Shown piece after piece: positions 28,020 to 37,123 of a stretch of 64,000 nt of DNA. The notes beneath the pieces are model-generated. The model was not told the origin of the DNA. It ran no database searches and was given only the letters and a program-made list of their open reading frames with translations. The stretch is from Mesorhizobium liriopis (GTDB taxonomy: Bacteria; Pseudomonadota; Alphaproteobacteria; Rhizobiales; Rhizobiaceae), in NCBI RefSeq assembly GCF_024053505.1, contig NZ_JAMXQS010000001.1:248001-312000 (forward strand), given 5' to 3'. The position numbers and the translations under genes were made by a program. Position 1 is the stretch's first letter; each line of letters starts with the position of its first letter.

Positions 28020-28022
28020 GCC

Positions 28023-29063
28023 TCAGCGCTCAGGCCCGTTGTCGTAACCGATACGCCCGACGATTTCGGATGCCAGCTGGCGGGTGTTCTCGATTTCGTC
28101 CATCAGCAACGCGTCTGCTGTGAGCGGGCCGAAAGACTGCACGACGGTGGACGCCTTCAGGCGCGGCTCGACGGGATATTCGAAGTTTTGCTCCGCCATG
28201 ATCTGCTGTCCCCGTGGGCTCGACAGGAATTGGATGAGCTTCACCGCGTTGTCGCGATGCGGCGCGTAGCGTGCGAGGGCTGCGCCCGCGATGTTCACAT
28301 GGGTCGCGCCGTTCTCGAACAAGGGGAACACGATGTGGATCGCCTTGGCCCATTCCTGCTGTTCGGGCGACCGGGCATTGGTCTGCATGAAGCCGACCTG
28401 ATCGGCATTGCCGATCGCAAGATCGCATCGCCCCTCGGCAATGGCTTTCACCTGATCGCGCTCCATGCCGCTGGGCGCAGCGCTGAGATTGGCCTTGATG
28501 CCCCTCAACCACTCCTCCGTTCGCTGTTCGCCCCAATGGAGGATGGCGGCGGAGAACAGTGCGAGATTGTGCTCATGCTGTCCCGAGCGCGAGCACAGGC
28601 GGCCCTTCCAGCGTGGGTCACTGAGCGCGGCATAGGACATCACCTTTTCCGGCACGCGCGCGTTGTAGGCGTAGAACACGCGGGCGCGCTTGGTGAGGCC
28701 GAACCAGTGGTTCTCCGGATCGCGATAGCTGGCCGGAATGTTGCTATTGACCGTCTCGTCTTCGAGCGCCTGTGTGACCCCTTTCGCCTTGGCAGCGGAA
28801 AGGCGCGCGATATCCACCGTCACGATGACATCGGCAGGCGAGTTCTCGCCTTCCGCCGCGATACGGTCTTCGAGGCCTTTGTCCACGAAAAGTACTTCGG
28901 TCCGGATGCCGGTTTCCGTCGTGAAGGCATCGAGCGCGGGCTTGATGAGGTCCGGTTGGCGAAACGTATAGACGTTGACCACCGCTTCCTGCGCAGAGGC
29001 GGGAGTGAAAGCTGCAAGGAGCGTCGAGACTGCCACAACCGCTCTTAGAGCGCGCGAGGCCAT
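28023..29063 (-). CDS. Fe(3+)-type ABC transporter substrate-binding protein (FbpA/FutA-like)
   Basis: 346 residues with a signal peptide cut after ASA (LLAAFTPASA/QEAV). NVYTFRQPDLIKPALDAFTTETGI and the later VFYAYNARVPEKVMSYAALSDPRWKGRLC follow the ferric-binding protein family. SRSGQHEHNLALFSAAI and ATHVNIAGAALARYAPHRDNA are further matches. It should deliver ferric iron to an inner-membrane permease, but none is adjacent, so it is an orphan binding protein or uses a distant transporter. Confidence 0.87.
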   Translation of the reverse strand: MASRALRAVVAVSTLLAAFTPASAQEAVVNVYTFRQPDLIKPALDAFTTETGIRTEVLFVDKGLEDRIAAEGENSPADVIVTVDIARLSAAKAKGVTQALEDETVNSNIPASYRDPENHWFGLTKRARVFYAYNARVPEKVMSYAALSDPRWKGRLCSRSGQHEHNLALFSAAILHWGEQRTEEWLRGIKANLSAAPSGMERDQVKAIAEGRCDLAIGNADQVGFMQTNARSPEQQEWAKAIHIVFPLFENGATHVNIAGAALARYAPHRDNAVKLIQFLSSPRGQQIMAEQNFEYPVEPRLKASTVVQSFGPLTADALLMDEIENTRQLASEIVGRIGYDNGPER

Positions 29064-29167
29064 GGCGAGATCTCCTTTGTACGGTCTGGAACGGGCATGC
29101 GGGGAGGATGCCCGGTTATCGAACGCGTCGGGCAGGGCGTCAACGTTTCACGCCCGAACCCGGCCAC

Positions 29168-32092
29168 TCACTCTGCGAGAACGCGCGTCGAGGGAAACAC
29201 GATTTCCACCAGCGTGCCTTCGCCCGGCGTCGATGAAATCGAGAACCGCGCGCGGTTGGCCTCGACCATCGCCTTGGTCAGCGGCAGGCCGAGACCGGTG
29301 CCGTCGCCGCGCGGACGCTTGAGCGAATTGATCTGGCGGAACGGCTTCAGCGCCTGCTCGATCTCGCCCTGCGTCATTCCTACGCCCGTGTCACGCACGC
29401 GCATCGAGACATCGCCCGAGGGTTCGAGCGCGGTCGACACGATCACCTGGCCACCTGCCTGGGTATAGCGCACGGCATTGGAGATGATGTTGAGCCCGAT
29501 CTGGCGGACCGAGCGCAGATCGGCCACCACATCCGGCAGCTTGGGCGCGAGGCTCGAGCGGATGATGACCCGCTCGCGGTTCGCCTGCGGCTGCATGGTC
29601 GCGACCGTTTCGGCGAGCGCATCGTTCAGCGAGACAGCCTCGTAAGTCATCTCCTGCTCGCCGGCCTCGATCTTCGAGATGTCGAGCAGATCGTTGACCA
29701 GATCGAGCACATGGTTGCCCGAGCGGTTGATGTCGCGCAGATAGTCGCGATAGCGGTCATTCGAGATCGGCCCGAACTTCTCGTCCAGCATCAGCTCTGA
29801 AAAGCCGATGATGGCGTTGAGCGGCGTCCGGATCTCGTGGGAGACGCGGGCGAGAAAGTCGGTCTTGTGCGAGGAGGCGCGCTCGGCGATCGTGCGCGAC
29901 TGCGTGAGTTCTTCTTCGGCCTTCTTCCACGAGGTGATGTCGCGCAGAACCGCGCAGAAGCCGCTGTCTTCGGGCAGGCGGCCGATGGTCATGAAGACGG
30001 GCAGAAGCCCGCCGCCTTTCTCGCGGCCCATCACCTCGCGCCCGTCATTGAGCACGCTGGCGACGCCATGGTTGGAGAGGCTGGCAAGATAATCGGTGAC
30101 CGCGCGCTGGCTTTCGGCCGCGAACAGGCTGCCGAACGGCTTGTCGCGCACATCGTCGCCGTTGATGCCGAACAGCGCTTCCGCAGGTCGGCTGAGCGAG
30201 CGGATCGTGCCGTCGGGTGCTATCAGCACGACACCATCGGTTGCGGTGTCGAGAATGGTGCGCAGTTCCGCCACGCGCTGTTCGAGTTCTCCCGACGCCT
30301 TTTCATCGGCGGGGGGCGCAGGCGTGTCGAGCCGGCGAAGCACGAGCAGCAGGGCCGTGCCGCCGCCCCAGGGCACGGAGCGCAAGACGGCATCGACGGG
30401 AATGACATCGCCATCCGAGCGCAGCAACCGCATCGGGCGCGTTTCGGTGTCGCTGTCCTCCGGGCCGGCGAGCAGCGCATCGAGCCCACCGCGCGCGGCA
30501 AGATCTTCAACGGTGTCGTAGCCCGTCAGCGCCATGAATTCCGGATTGGCGTAATGCAGCCGATCGCCCGAATGGACGAGAAGCGGAACGGGCAGCCGCT
30601 CGAGGATCGAGGTGTCGGGCTTGAAGCGCAGGCCGTTGGCGCTCTCGCCTGCCGATCCGTTGTCGTTCTCGGCATGGTTCACGGTCGGCTCGAAGTCGGG
30701 CTCGTCGTGATCCTCCGCGATAGCCGAAGGGAAGGCCGGTGCAGCCGAGGCCTCGGAGTCCACCAGCCGCAACTCAGGACGGATGGGGCGGGCTTCCGCT
30801 TCGCGGTCACGCAGGCGCGCGCCGATCTCGCGAAACGCGCTTTCCTCATGCGGCGCGAGGCGTTCGCCGGGTTCCTCGTCCTCATCCAACTCGACCGGCG
30901 CGTCTTCCCACTCGCTGTCTTCGGATATCGCCACGGTTTCAGTTTCCGGCTCTGGCTCGGCTGCCAAAGCCTGGACGTCGGCAAGCCGCGCGATGCCGAA
31001 ACCGCGAAAGCCTTCGAAGCTGCGGTTGCGACCGTGAACCGGCAGGGCTGCCAGATCGACGGGCACAACCAGATCGCCGCTCCCCAGCGGCCAGAGCACG
31101 GTACGGCCCGACCATGTGTCGCGACCCGAAAGCAGCGCCGTGATCTCGCCGTCGGAATCGAGGCCGAAGCGTTGTGCGACGGCCCCGAAGGGCTGTCCGA
31201 TCAGTTCACTCGCATCGATGCCGACTGCATCGGCGAATTCCGGCGACAGGGCGCTGAACCGCGTGTCCTGATCCGTGCGCCATGTGAAGCGAACGGGCTC
31301 GGCGCCACGATTGGGTGTGTCCTCGGTGGACTCCGCGGAAACGGCTGGTTCAGGAATGGCTTCGGACGAAACTTCAGCCCCCGGCGAGGCAGGCGTTCCG
31401 ATTTCGCTCGATTTCTGCGCTGGAGCCGTATCGCGATTGGGCTCTACCGAAGCTTCGGGGGCGGCTCGCTCCTGCTCGACGGATGCCTCGGCTTCAGCCG
31501 ACCGGGTTTCCGCGTCGTCGGGATGCGACCCGGACGCAGGCTGCGTTTCGGCAGAAGCCCCTTCGTCCTCCACCAGCGGCAGGGCATGGCCCCCTTCAGA
31601 GGCATGCAGGTCGTCTGCCGTGGCGCCGGCCATATCAGCAAAACCGGGCGTGGCATCAAAAGCGACGCGGGGCGCGTCCTGCGCTTCGCCCAGCAAACTC
31701 GCCAGAGCTTCGCCGGCCTCGGTCGCCTCCTGCTCACGCGCGCCTTGTTCCGAAAGCAGAATCGCGGTGCCACCATCCGGCAGGTTCAGGCTGCTCGCCG
31801 AAAGGCTCACCATGCCGCGCGCAAGGCGCAGGGCCACGGGACGGTCTTCGCCGATCAGCGGAAAGCCGCGCGTGGCCATCAATTGCCGGCGCGCGGGCAC
31901 ACCCAGCGGCGCAGTCTGGCCGACCGTGCGATCCGCACTTTCGAAGCCAAGCAAAACCGCACCGGCGAGGTTGGCCCACAAGACCTCGCCAAGGTCGGCG
32001 CTGAGCACGACAATCGCGTCGCCACGCGCGAATCGATCTTTGATCGCGTCGAGCGTTGCGAAATCCACGGGTAGGGATGATTCCCAACTCAT
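29168..32092 (-). CDS. cbrA: Large PAS-domain sensor histidine kinase, CbrA/PdhS-like
   Basis: 974 residues with no obvious membrane helix. A long acidic, Glu/Ala-rich linker (about 170-260 and 390-490) separates PAS-like modules at about 270-370, 500-600 and 615-735. The kinase core is complete: phospho-acceptor H752 in RVSHEIRTPLNAIIGFSEL, N box NIISNAVRY, G1 DTGVGMT and G2 GDGTGLGLPL. The sequence after the H box (EKFGPISNDRYRDYLRDI) and MQPQANRERVIIRSS is characteristic of the PdhS/CbrA/DivJ/PleC group that signals to DivK and CtrA in the cell cycle. In Sinorhizobium cbrA also lies next to a phasin gene, as here (recalled synteny). Confidence 0.85.
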   Translation of the reverse strand: MSWESSLPVDFATLDAIKDRFARGDAIVVLSADLGEVLWANLAGAVLLGFESADRTVGQTAPLGVPARRQLMATRGFPLIGEDRPVALRLARGMVSLSASSLNLPDGGTAILLSEQGAREQEATEAGEALASLLGEAQDAPRVAFDATPGFADMAGATADDLHASEGGHALPLVEDEGASAETQPASGSHPDDAETRSAEAEASVEQERAAPEASVEPNRDTAPAQKSSEIGTPASPGAEVSSEAIPEPAVSAESTEDTPNRGAEPVRFTWRTDQDTRFSALSPEFADAVGIDASELIGQPFGAVAQRFGLDSDGEITALLSGRDTWSGRTVLWPLGSGDLVVPVDLAALPVHGRNRSFEGFRGFGIARLADVQALAAEPEPETETVAISEDSEWEDAPVELDEDEEPGERLAPHEESAFREIGARLRDREAEARPIRPELRLVDSEASAAPAFPSAIAEDHDEPDFEPTVNHAENDNGSAGESANGLRFKPDTSILERLPVPLLVHSGDRLHYANPEFMALTGYDTVEDLAARGGLDALLAGPEDSDTETRPMRLLRSDGDVIPVDAVLRSVPWGGGTALLLVLRRLDTPAPPADEKASGELEQRVAELRTILDTATDGVVLIAPDGTIRSLSRPAEALFGINGDDVRDKPFGSLFAAESQRAVTDYLASLSNHGVASVLNDGREVMGREKGGGLLPVFMTIGRLPEDSGFCAVLRDITSWKKAEEELTQSRTIAERASSHKTDFLARVSHEIRTPLNAIIGFSELMLDEKFGPISNDRYRDYLRDINRSGNHVLDLVNDLLDISKIEAGEQEMTYEAVSLNDALAETVATMQPQANRERVIIRSSLAPKLPDVVADLRSVRQIGLNIISNAVRYTQAGGQVIVSTALEPSGDVSMRVRDTGVGMTQGEIEQALKPFRQINSLKRPRGDGTGLGLPLTKAMVEANRARFSISSTPGEGTLVEIVFPSTRVLAE

Positions 32093-32250
32093 CCGCTCAG
32101 TCGAACCTTTGCCTTGCCGGCAGCTCGGTGAACGAGTCTGCCTGGGGTTAACGCATTGTTACTACTGGCTCGGCCGCAGGGCGTCCACCGGGCGCTTCCT
32201 ACCATGCCCCTGCTAACTGGAGCCAAGGTTAATCACCGTCCCTTGATGCG

Positions 32251-32277
32251 TTGCAGCATTATGTTGCACTGCACAAT
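32251..32277. promoter_or_regulatory. TGC-rich candidate PhaR/AniA operator at the phasin promoter
   Basis: TTGCAGCATTATGTTGCAC followed by TGCACAA carries repeated TTGCA/TGCAA-type half sites, including a near-palindrome TTGCACTGCACAA. PhaR-type regulators of alphaproteobacteria bind TGC-rich sites in phasin promoters. It overlaps the -35 box at 32264, a position that fits repression. Confidence 0.45.
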
Positions 32278-32292
32278 AAAATGCGCTATATG
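32264..32292 (+). promoter_or_regulatory. Probable promoter of the phasin gene
   Basis: -35 TTGCAC (32264-32269), 17-bp spacer, -10 TATATG (32287-32292; with the preceding C it reads CTATAT, the rhizobial form). The phasin start is 65 bp downstream. Confidence 0.5.
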
Positions 32293-32356
32293 GTCGCTGT
32301 ACCCAACAAGACGGCTCTGCTTTCGCACACGCCGCCCACGATGTGAGGAAAAGTCC

Positions 32357-32803
32357 ATGGCGAATGAATTTTCCGACAATGTCGAGTTCCCGTCCTTCGA
32401 CACGTCGAAGGCCACCGACCAGTTCCGCGTTCTTGCCGAGCGTGGCGTCGAGCAGTCCAAGCAGGCCTATGAGCGCATCAAGTCGGGCGCCGAATGGGCA
32501 CAGAAGACCTTCGAGACTTCGGCGGAGACCAGTCGCGCAGCGACCAGCGAGCTTTCGCTGAAGACGATCGCAGCCCTGCGCACAAACACGCTGGCCGGTT
32601 TCGACCACCTCGAAAGCCTGACGCGTGCCAAAACCTTCGCTGAAGTGATCGAGCTTCAGTCCAACTATCTCCGCTCGTCTTTCGAGACCTTCGTTTCCCA
32701 GGGCAAGGACCTGCAGGCTGCCGCGACCAAGGCCGCCGAGGATGTGTCGCGCCCGGTGAAGGAGAACTTCGAATCCGCGATGCGGGAACTCAAGGTCGCC
32801 TGA
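32357..32803 (+). CDS. phaP: Phasin family protein
   Basis: 148 residues, helical and amphipathic with no membrane helix. FDTSKATDQFRVLAERGVEQ leads into QAYERIKSGAEWAQKTFE, and TKTIAAL-type helices follow. The segment FAEVIELQSNYLRSSFETFVSQGKDL is the strongest phasin element. Phasins coat polyhydroxybutyrate granules. A strong GAGGAAAA ribosome binding site precedes the ATG at 32357. A small RNA with anti-Shine-Dalgarno loops lies right behind it. Confidence 0.92.
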   Translation: MANEFSDNVEFPSFDTSKATDQFRVLAERGVEQSKQAYERIKSGAEWAQKTFETSAETSRAATSELSLKTIAALRTNTLAGFDHLESLTRAKTFAEVIELQSNYLRSSFETFVSQGKDLQAAATKAAEDVSRPVKENFESAMRELKVA

Positions 32804-32809
32804 AGACTT

Positions 32810-32930
32810 AAAGGCGCAAGTGACCTGCGGGACGGAACCTCCTCCCTCCAACCTGCAGAGAAAGCCGGCATCCTCCTCCCAGCCGGTTTGAACGAGAAAG
32901 GCCGGGTCCTCCCCCCGGCCTTTTTCTTTT
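32810..32930 (+). ncRNA. Cuckoo / alpha-r14 (NfeR1)-like small RNA with anti-Shine-Dalgarno loops
   Basis: Behind the phasin stop are three hairpins. The first (CTGC 32825-32828 / GCAG 32855-32858) exposes CCTCCTCCC at 32838-32846. The second has an 8-bp stem 32862-32869 / 32882-32889 with loop ATCCTCCTCCCA (motif at 32872-32880). The third is the terminator hairpin with a CCTCCCC-type loop. Repeated CCUCCUCCC loops are the mark of the rhizobial alpha-r14/NfeR1 and the cuckoo/CcsR RNAs, which block ribosome binding sites. It has no obvious own promoter and may be processed from the phasin mRNA. Confidence 0.75.
32897..32930 (+). terminator. Intrinsic terminator of the phasin / small RNA transcript
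   Basis: AAAGGCCGGG-TCCTCC-...CCCGGCCTTT stem followed by a T-rich run ending at 32930. The loop itself holds a CCTCC motif. Confidence 0.92.
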
Positions 32931-33028
32931 GGGGTAGGGGCGATATCCTCGCGCGAGATGCTTGAACTCGAAAGCGTTTCTGCGTATGCACCCCTCACCA
33001 ATGAGGCGCGCCTTAAGCGCCGCGATGG

Positions 33029-33105
33029 GCGGTTGTAGCTCAGATGGTTAGAGCGCCGGATTGTGGATCCGGAGGTCCTCGGTTCGATCCCGAGCAACCG
33101 TACCA
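33029..33105 (+). tRNA. tRNA-His(GTG)
   Basis: Complete 77-nt cloverleaf: acceptor GCGGTTG with CAACCGT (first pair G-U), D arm AGCTC...GAGC, anticodon stem CCGGA/TCCGG with loop TTGTGGA (anticodon GTG), T arm CTCGG-TTCGATC-CCGAG, and encoded CCA at 33103-33105. There is no extra G-1 opposite the discriminator, and base 73 is A. This is the known alphaproteobacterial form recognised by their unusual HisRS (hisS is at 44697). Confidence 0.97.
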
Positions 33106-33120
33106 CCTTCAAAAATCATC

Positions 33121-34758
33121 TCAGAATAACTGACCCTGCTCCTTCTCGGGCTGGGGAGCATTCGGCTTTGCGGTCTTTTTACGCGTGGACGGCAGCGCGC
33201 CCCAGCCGGTGGTGGCGTGGGCGCGGCCATCGGCGAACTGGATTTCAATAGCGCGCGTCTGTTCGAGTTCGGTGGCGCTCGTGAGGGGCGTGCCGTCCTC
33301 GCCGCGCACCACGGCGAAGCCTCGGCCGAGCACGTTCTGGTAGGAGAGGCTGCTCAGCAGGCGGTCTGCTTGGGCGAGGCGCGTGCGACGGTCGTCCACG
33401 GTTTGCACGGCGAGGCGGGCAAAATCTTCGCCGGCCATGGCGAGAGCATCGCCGTGGCTGGCGAATGCGGTTTCGCTGGCGCGGAGAATCCGAGCGGAAA
33501 GGCGGTCTTCCGTGCGGCGTGCGTCAGCGAGGCGGCGGCGCAGGGGTTCGAGGCTGAGGCGCTGACCAGCCAGGCGAGCCAAGCGGGCTTTGTCGTGGTG
33601 CACGCGGCTTTGCGCACGGTCCAGCGCTACACCGATGCGCGCGACGTTGCGCCGGTTTTCATCCGCCCGCCGCTTGAGTTGAGCCGGTGACAGCCGAGCG
33701 CTGGTGAGACGGGCACGCTTGGCCGCGACGCAGACTGAAAGCGCGCGTTCGAGGCGGCTCGAGGCTTCGTCCAGCCGGCGGCGGGGCAGAGCGAGCAGTT
33801 GGTCAGGAACGGGAAGCGCGCGGGCAGCCGCACGTACGGCCTGGCGGCGGCGATCGACCAGGCGCACGAGGGCCGATTGCAGACGGGCCGCATAGGAGGC
33901 GAGCGTCGCTTCGAGATCGGCACGCACGGGCACGGCCATCTCGGCTGCACCTGTCGGGGTGGGGGCGCGTCGGTCGGCGGCAAGATCGATCAGCGTCCAG
34001 TCGGTTTCGTGCCCGACCGCCGAAATGACGGGGATGCGCGAGCCTGCGACCGCGCGGGCGAGGTCTTCGTCGTTGAAGCCCCAGAGGTCTTCGAGACTGC
34101 CGCCGCCGCGCGCGACGATCAAGAGGTCCGGCCGGGCGAAGCCTTCGGGCAGCGCGTTGAAGCCGGCGACCGCCGCCGCGGCCTCGGGGCCAGCCGTTTC
34201 GCCCTGCACGCGCACGGGCCACACCATGACATGAAGCGGAAAGCGGTCGGCGAGGCGATGCAGGATGTCGCGGATCACGGCACCCGTGGGCGAAGTGACG
34301 ACGCCGATCACGCGCGGCATGAAGGGGAGCGGGCGCTTGCGTTCCTTGTCGAAGAGGCCTTCGGCGGCGAGCTTGCGCTTGCGCTCCTCAAGCAAGGCCA
34401 TCAACGCGCCGGCGCCCGCCGGCTCCAACTGGTCGATGACGATCTGATACTTGGACGAGCCGGGATAGGTGGTGAGCTTGCCGGTCGCGATCACTTCCAT
34501 GCCTTCTTCGGGCCGGAAGCGGATCTTGCCCATGGTGCCTTTCCAGACCACGGCTTCGAGCCGGGCGCGCTCGTCCTTCAGGGCGAAATAGGCGTGACCG
34601 GACGAATGCGGTCCACGATAGCCGGATATTTCGCCGCGCACGCGGACATTGCCATAGGCATCTTCCACCGTGCGGCGGAGCGAGTTCGACAATTCACTGA
34701 CCGAGAACTCAGCGGCGTTGGTCCGCTTGGGAGCGGTGGGCGTGAAGAAATCGCTCAT
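33121..34758 (-). CDS. xseA: Exodeoxyribonuclease VII large subunit
   Basis: 545 residues. An OB-fold (about 15-115; [26 protein letters not shown]) is followed by the catalytic domain with [45 protein letters not shown] and [30 protein letters not shown] long coiled coil covers about 270-460, and the C-terminal [15 protein letters not shown] element is present. It degrades single-stranded DNA with XseB, which is not in the window. The C-terminal extension of about 50 basic residues is longer than usual. Confidence 0.96.
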   Translation of the reverse strand: MSDFFTPTAPKRTNAAEFSVSELSNSLRRTVEDAYGNVRVRGEISGYRGPHSSGHAYFALKDERARLEAVVWKGTMGKIRFRPEEGMEVIATGKLTTYPGSSKYQIVIDQLEPAGAGALMALLEERKRKLAAEGLFDKERKRPLPFMPRVIGVVTSPTGAVIRDILHRLADRFPLHVMVWPVRVQGETAGPEAAAAVAGFNALPEGFARPDLLIVARGGGSLEDLWGFNDEDLARAVAGSRIPVISAVGHETDWTLIDLAADRRAPTPTGAAEMAVPVRADLEATLASYAARLQSALVRLVDRRRQAVRAAARALPVPDQLLALPRRRLDEASSRLERALSVCVAAKRARLTSARLSPAQLKRRADENRRNVARIGVALDRAQSRVHHDKARLARLAGQRLSLEPLRRRLADARRTEDRLSARILRASETAFASHGDALAMAGEDFARLAVQTVDDRRTRLAQADRLLSSLSYQNVLGRGFAVVRGEDGTPLTSATELEQTRAIEIQFADGRAHATTGWGALPSTRKKTAKPNAPQPEKEQGQLF

Positions 34759-34759
34759 C

Positions 34760-35716
34760 TCACCAGCCCGCCAAAACCTGTCCGGGCTTTTGCCGCTTCA
34801 TGCGCGACAGACTGAGGCCGGCGAAATCGAAGCTGCCGGACTCTTCGATCAAGGGCACCGAGATATTGTCGAGGCTTTCGCTGATGTGGCGCGCAAGCGC
34901 GTCCACGATCTCGGGCCGGCTCGAGGCCCCGCGCAGGATGCCGATTTCGAAATCCGGCAAGGGGGAGAAGCCCTCGGTTTCGCCGAGCACCCGCATGCCG
35001 GGGCGCAGCGCGCATTCGGGCAGAACCGAGACGGCAAGGCCGGAAAGCACGGCCGCGCCGATCACCGCCGCCGACCATGATGAAAACAGCACGCGATAAT
35101 CGCGACCCGAGCGGTCGAGCTGTTCCACCGCCGCGCGGCGCCAGCAGCAGGTAGGGCGGCCGAAGGCCATCGGCAGAACCGCCTCCTCGTGCACGGCATG
35201 GTTCGTGGAGGAAACCCAAAGCAGCGGTTCGCGCCGCACCACCTCCGACGAACCGAGCGAACGGTCATGCGTGATCAGCGCGAGGTCGAGTTGGCCGCGC
35301 TTCATGTGGTCGATCAGGTTGGCGGTCGGCTCGCAGATGACCGTCAGCTCGACACGCGGATGGGTGCGGGTGAAGCGCGCCATGATTTCCGGCAGGAAGC
35401 GGTCGGCATAGTCGTCCGGCGTGCCGATGCGCACCGTGCCTTCGAGCCGGCGATCGTCGAAGGCGGCCAGGGTCTCGCGGTTGAGATGCAGCATGCGCCG
35501 CGCATAGGACAGGAGCCGCTCGCCTTCTTCCGTCAGCTTGTTGGTGCGTCCGTCCTTCTCGAAAAGCGGGCGACCGATGCGCTCTTCCAGCCGGCGCATC
35601 TGCATCGAGACGGCGGATTGCGTGCGGAACACCTCATTCGCCGCGCGGGTAAAACTGCCCGAATCGGCAATGGCGACGAAGGTCTGGAGCTGGTCGAGAT
35701 CGAGCGGCGAGGCCAT
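34760..35716 (-). CDS. LysR-family transcriptional regulator
   Basis: 318 residues. [59 protein letters not shown]-type sequence spans the N-terminal helix-turn-helix (about 4-63). The rest is the two-lobed effector domain, with [21 protein letters not shown] and [25 protein letters not shown]. It is transcribed away from a DUF1127 gene, separated by 181 bp that likely holds both promoters. The target is unknown. It ends 1 bp before the xseA start codon. Confidence 0.93.
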   Translation of the reverse strand: MASPLDLDQLQTFVAIADSGSFTRAANEVFRTQSAVSMQMRRLEERIGRPLFEKDGRTNKLTEEGERLLSYARRMLHLNRETLAAFDDRRLEGTVRIGTPDDYADRFLPEIMARFTRTHPRVELTVICEPTANLIDHMKRGQLDLALITHDRSLGSSEVVRREPLLWVSSTNHAVHEEAVLPMAFGRPTCCWRRAAVEQLDRSGRDYRVLFSSWSAAVIGAAVLSGLAVSVLPECALRPGMRVLGETEGFSPLPDFEIGILRGASSRPEIVDALARHISESLDNISVPLIEESGSFDFAGLSLSRMKRQKPGQVLAGW

Positions 35717-35897
35717 GGGAATAATCCATCAGCAAGCTTGATAGTCAGGATTAGAAACATTCGTTGGAATAATCAATCGAGCGAGAGCATCTTGTGATGG
35801 TTCGAACGCCAGCAAAGCCACCGCGAAGCCACGCGGAAGCGGACGGGGATAGGCCCCGGACCGATCGGCGGCGTTCGTCTTGACCCGGAGAATTCCC

Positions 35898-36200
35898 ATG
35901 GCAACGCTTGCCAGCCTATCCAGCGCCTCGTCTTCCCGCTTTGCCGCCCCGCGCGCCGCAAATGCAGTGGTTCGCCTGGTCAAGGGCGTGCACGCCATGT
36001 GGAAAGCGATGCGAAACCGCCGTCAGATTTATCGCCTGGGCGAGATGAGTGATTTCGAATTGGCGGATATCGGCCTGACCCGCACCGACCTTTACGTGGC
36101 GGTCACAGGCCCGCTCGGCATCGATCCGACCACGACGCTCGGCACCATTGCCTATTCGCGTATCCATTCGGTCGAAGAGGGCGCGCGCCGCGTCGCCTGA
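35898..36200 (+). CDS. DUF1127 domain protein
   Basis: 100 residues. The DUF1127 core is WKAMRNRRQIYRLGEMSDFELADIGLTRTDL (residues about 35-65), an Arg-rich helix pair. Family members are 45-70 residues, so this one has extra N- and C-terminal parts. Such proteins bind RNA or regulate phosphate, carbon and small RNA turnover in Agrobacterium and Rhodobacter. The ATG at 35898 follows GGAGA; a TTG 18 bp upstream is less likely. The 3' untranslated region folds into two hairpins ending in a terminator. Confidence 0.85.
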   Translation: MATLASLSSASSSRFAAPRAANAVVRLVKGVHAMWKAMRNRRQIYRLGEMSDFELADIGLTRTDLYVAVTGPLGIDPTTTLGTIAYSRIHSVEEGARRVA

Positions 36201-36209
36201 ACGAATTCT

Positions 36210-36289
36210 TCGCAGGCGGTCGTCGCATCCCGTTGCGGCTCCCCGTTCCGCCTGCTTACCTGCCCGGCCTTTCGAGGCCGGGCTTTTTT
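36210..36289 (+). ncRNA. Structured 3' region of the DUF1127 gene, possible processed RNA
   Basis: GCAGGCGG (36210-36217) pairs with CCGCCTGC (36248-36255), with an inner CGCA/TGCG hairpin, and then comes the terminator stem. In Rhodobacter DUF1127 genes carry processed small RNAs in their 3' ends. Here no CCUCCUCCC motif is present, so the parallel is only structural. Confidence 0.35.
36262..36289 (+). terminator. Intrinsic terminator of the DUF1127 gene
   Basis: GCCCGGCCT-TTCG-AGGCCGGGC stem with a stable UUCG loop followed by TTTTTT. It overlaps by a few bases with the stop of the convergent DUF937 gene (36288). Confidence 0.95.
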
Positions 36290-37040
36290 ATGGGCGCTTC
36301 TCCATGCCCTTCAGGAACTGGTCGAACACGCCTTGGAGCCCGCGCAGGTACTCGTCCTGCGTCTTTCGGCCGGTTTCGAACATCTGGCTCATCGCCTTGG
36401 CGTAAGGGTTGTCGGGCTTTTCCGGTTCAGGCTTGGGTTTCGCACCGCCGTGCCACTGGTCGAAAACCTTCTGCCACGGGTTACCGTCGGCACTCGCCTT
36501 GAACATTCCTTCCATCGCTTTCGCGTAAGGATTGTCGGTCCACGGATTTCCGGCCGGTGCTGCGCCGCCCACCTGTTGCATCATCTGGGCATAGAAATCC
36601 GCGAAAGGGTTGGTGCCCTGCGATGATGAGCGGGCTTCCTTGGCGAAGCCGCCCATGAGCATCGCCGCGATGACAGGAAGCATCTGGCTCATCACCTGAG
36701 CGCCCAGGCCCGAGGCGCGGGCCGCTTGCTCGGCGATGGCGCGGCTGAGTTCCTTGGAGCCGAAAATCTGGCCGAGCACGGTGTTGCCATCGGCAATCCC
36801 CTGGGGGGTGAAGGCGCGGGCGGCGTCCTCGAAATATTTCGCGTGCTGATTGCTCGCCAGCGCGCTCATGAAGGCGCCCATGCCGTAGGGATCGGCGGTG
36901 AAGCGGCGGAAGGCCTCGCTGAATGCGGGAAGCAGGGCCGACAGCGCTTCCTGCGCCTGGGTCTGGCTGAGGTTGAACTGGCGAGCGAAGGCATCGGGAC
37001 CTCCGCCGGCGCGCAAGAGCATGTCCCACAACGGCAGCAT
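36288..37040 (-). CDS. DUF937/YidB-like protein
   Basis: 250 residues with no signal peptide. Residues 1-135 carry the DUF937-like helical pattern: FNLSQTQAQEALSALLPAFSEAF, then TPQGIADGNTVLGQIFGSKELSRAIAEQAARASGL and MLPVIAAMLMGG. The C-terminal half has repeated NPYAKAMEGMF / NPWQKVFDQW / NPYAKAMSQMF units, an unusual repeat of about 25-30 residues, separated by proline-rich linkers. The function is unknown. It is a lone gene convergent with the DUF1127 gene. Confidence 0.8.
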   Translation of the reverse strand: MLPLWDMLLRAGGGPDAFARQFNLSQTQAQEALSALLPAFSEAFRRFTADPYGMGAFMSALASNQHAKYFEDAARAFTPQGIADGNTVLGQIFGSKELSRAIAEQAARASGLGAQVMSQMLPVIAAMLMGGFAKEARSSSQGTNPFADFYAQMMQQVGGAAPAGNPWTDNPYAKAMEGMFKASADGNPWQKVFDQWHGGAKPKPEPEKPDNPYAKAMSQMFETGRKTQDEYLRGLQGVFDQFLKGMEKRP

Positions 37041-37123
37041 TCCAACCTCCTCCCTTTATCTCGTTGGGGGAGATGCTAGCGCGTCGAACATGCCTCGCGC
37101 TAGTGGCGACGCTCGCTCAGGTC

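Noticed and set aside
29837-32074. 745-codon + strand frame opposite the cbrA-like kinase
   Set aside because: Shadow of the kinase gene; Arg/Gly/Ala-rich without motifs, while the minus strand has complete histidine-kinase boxes.
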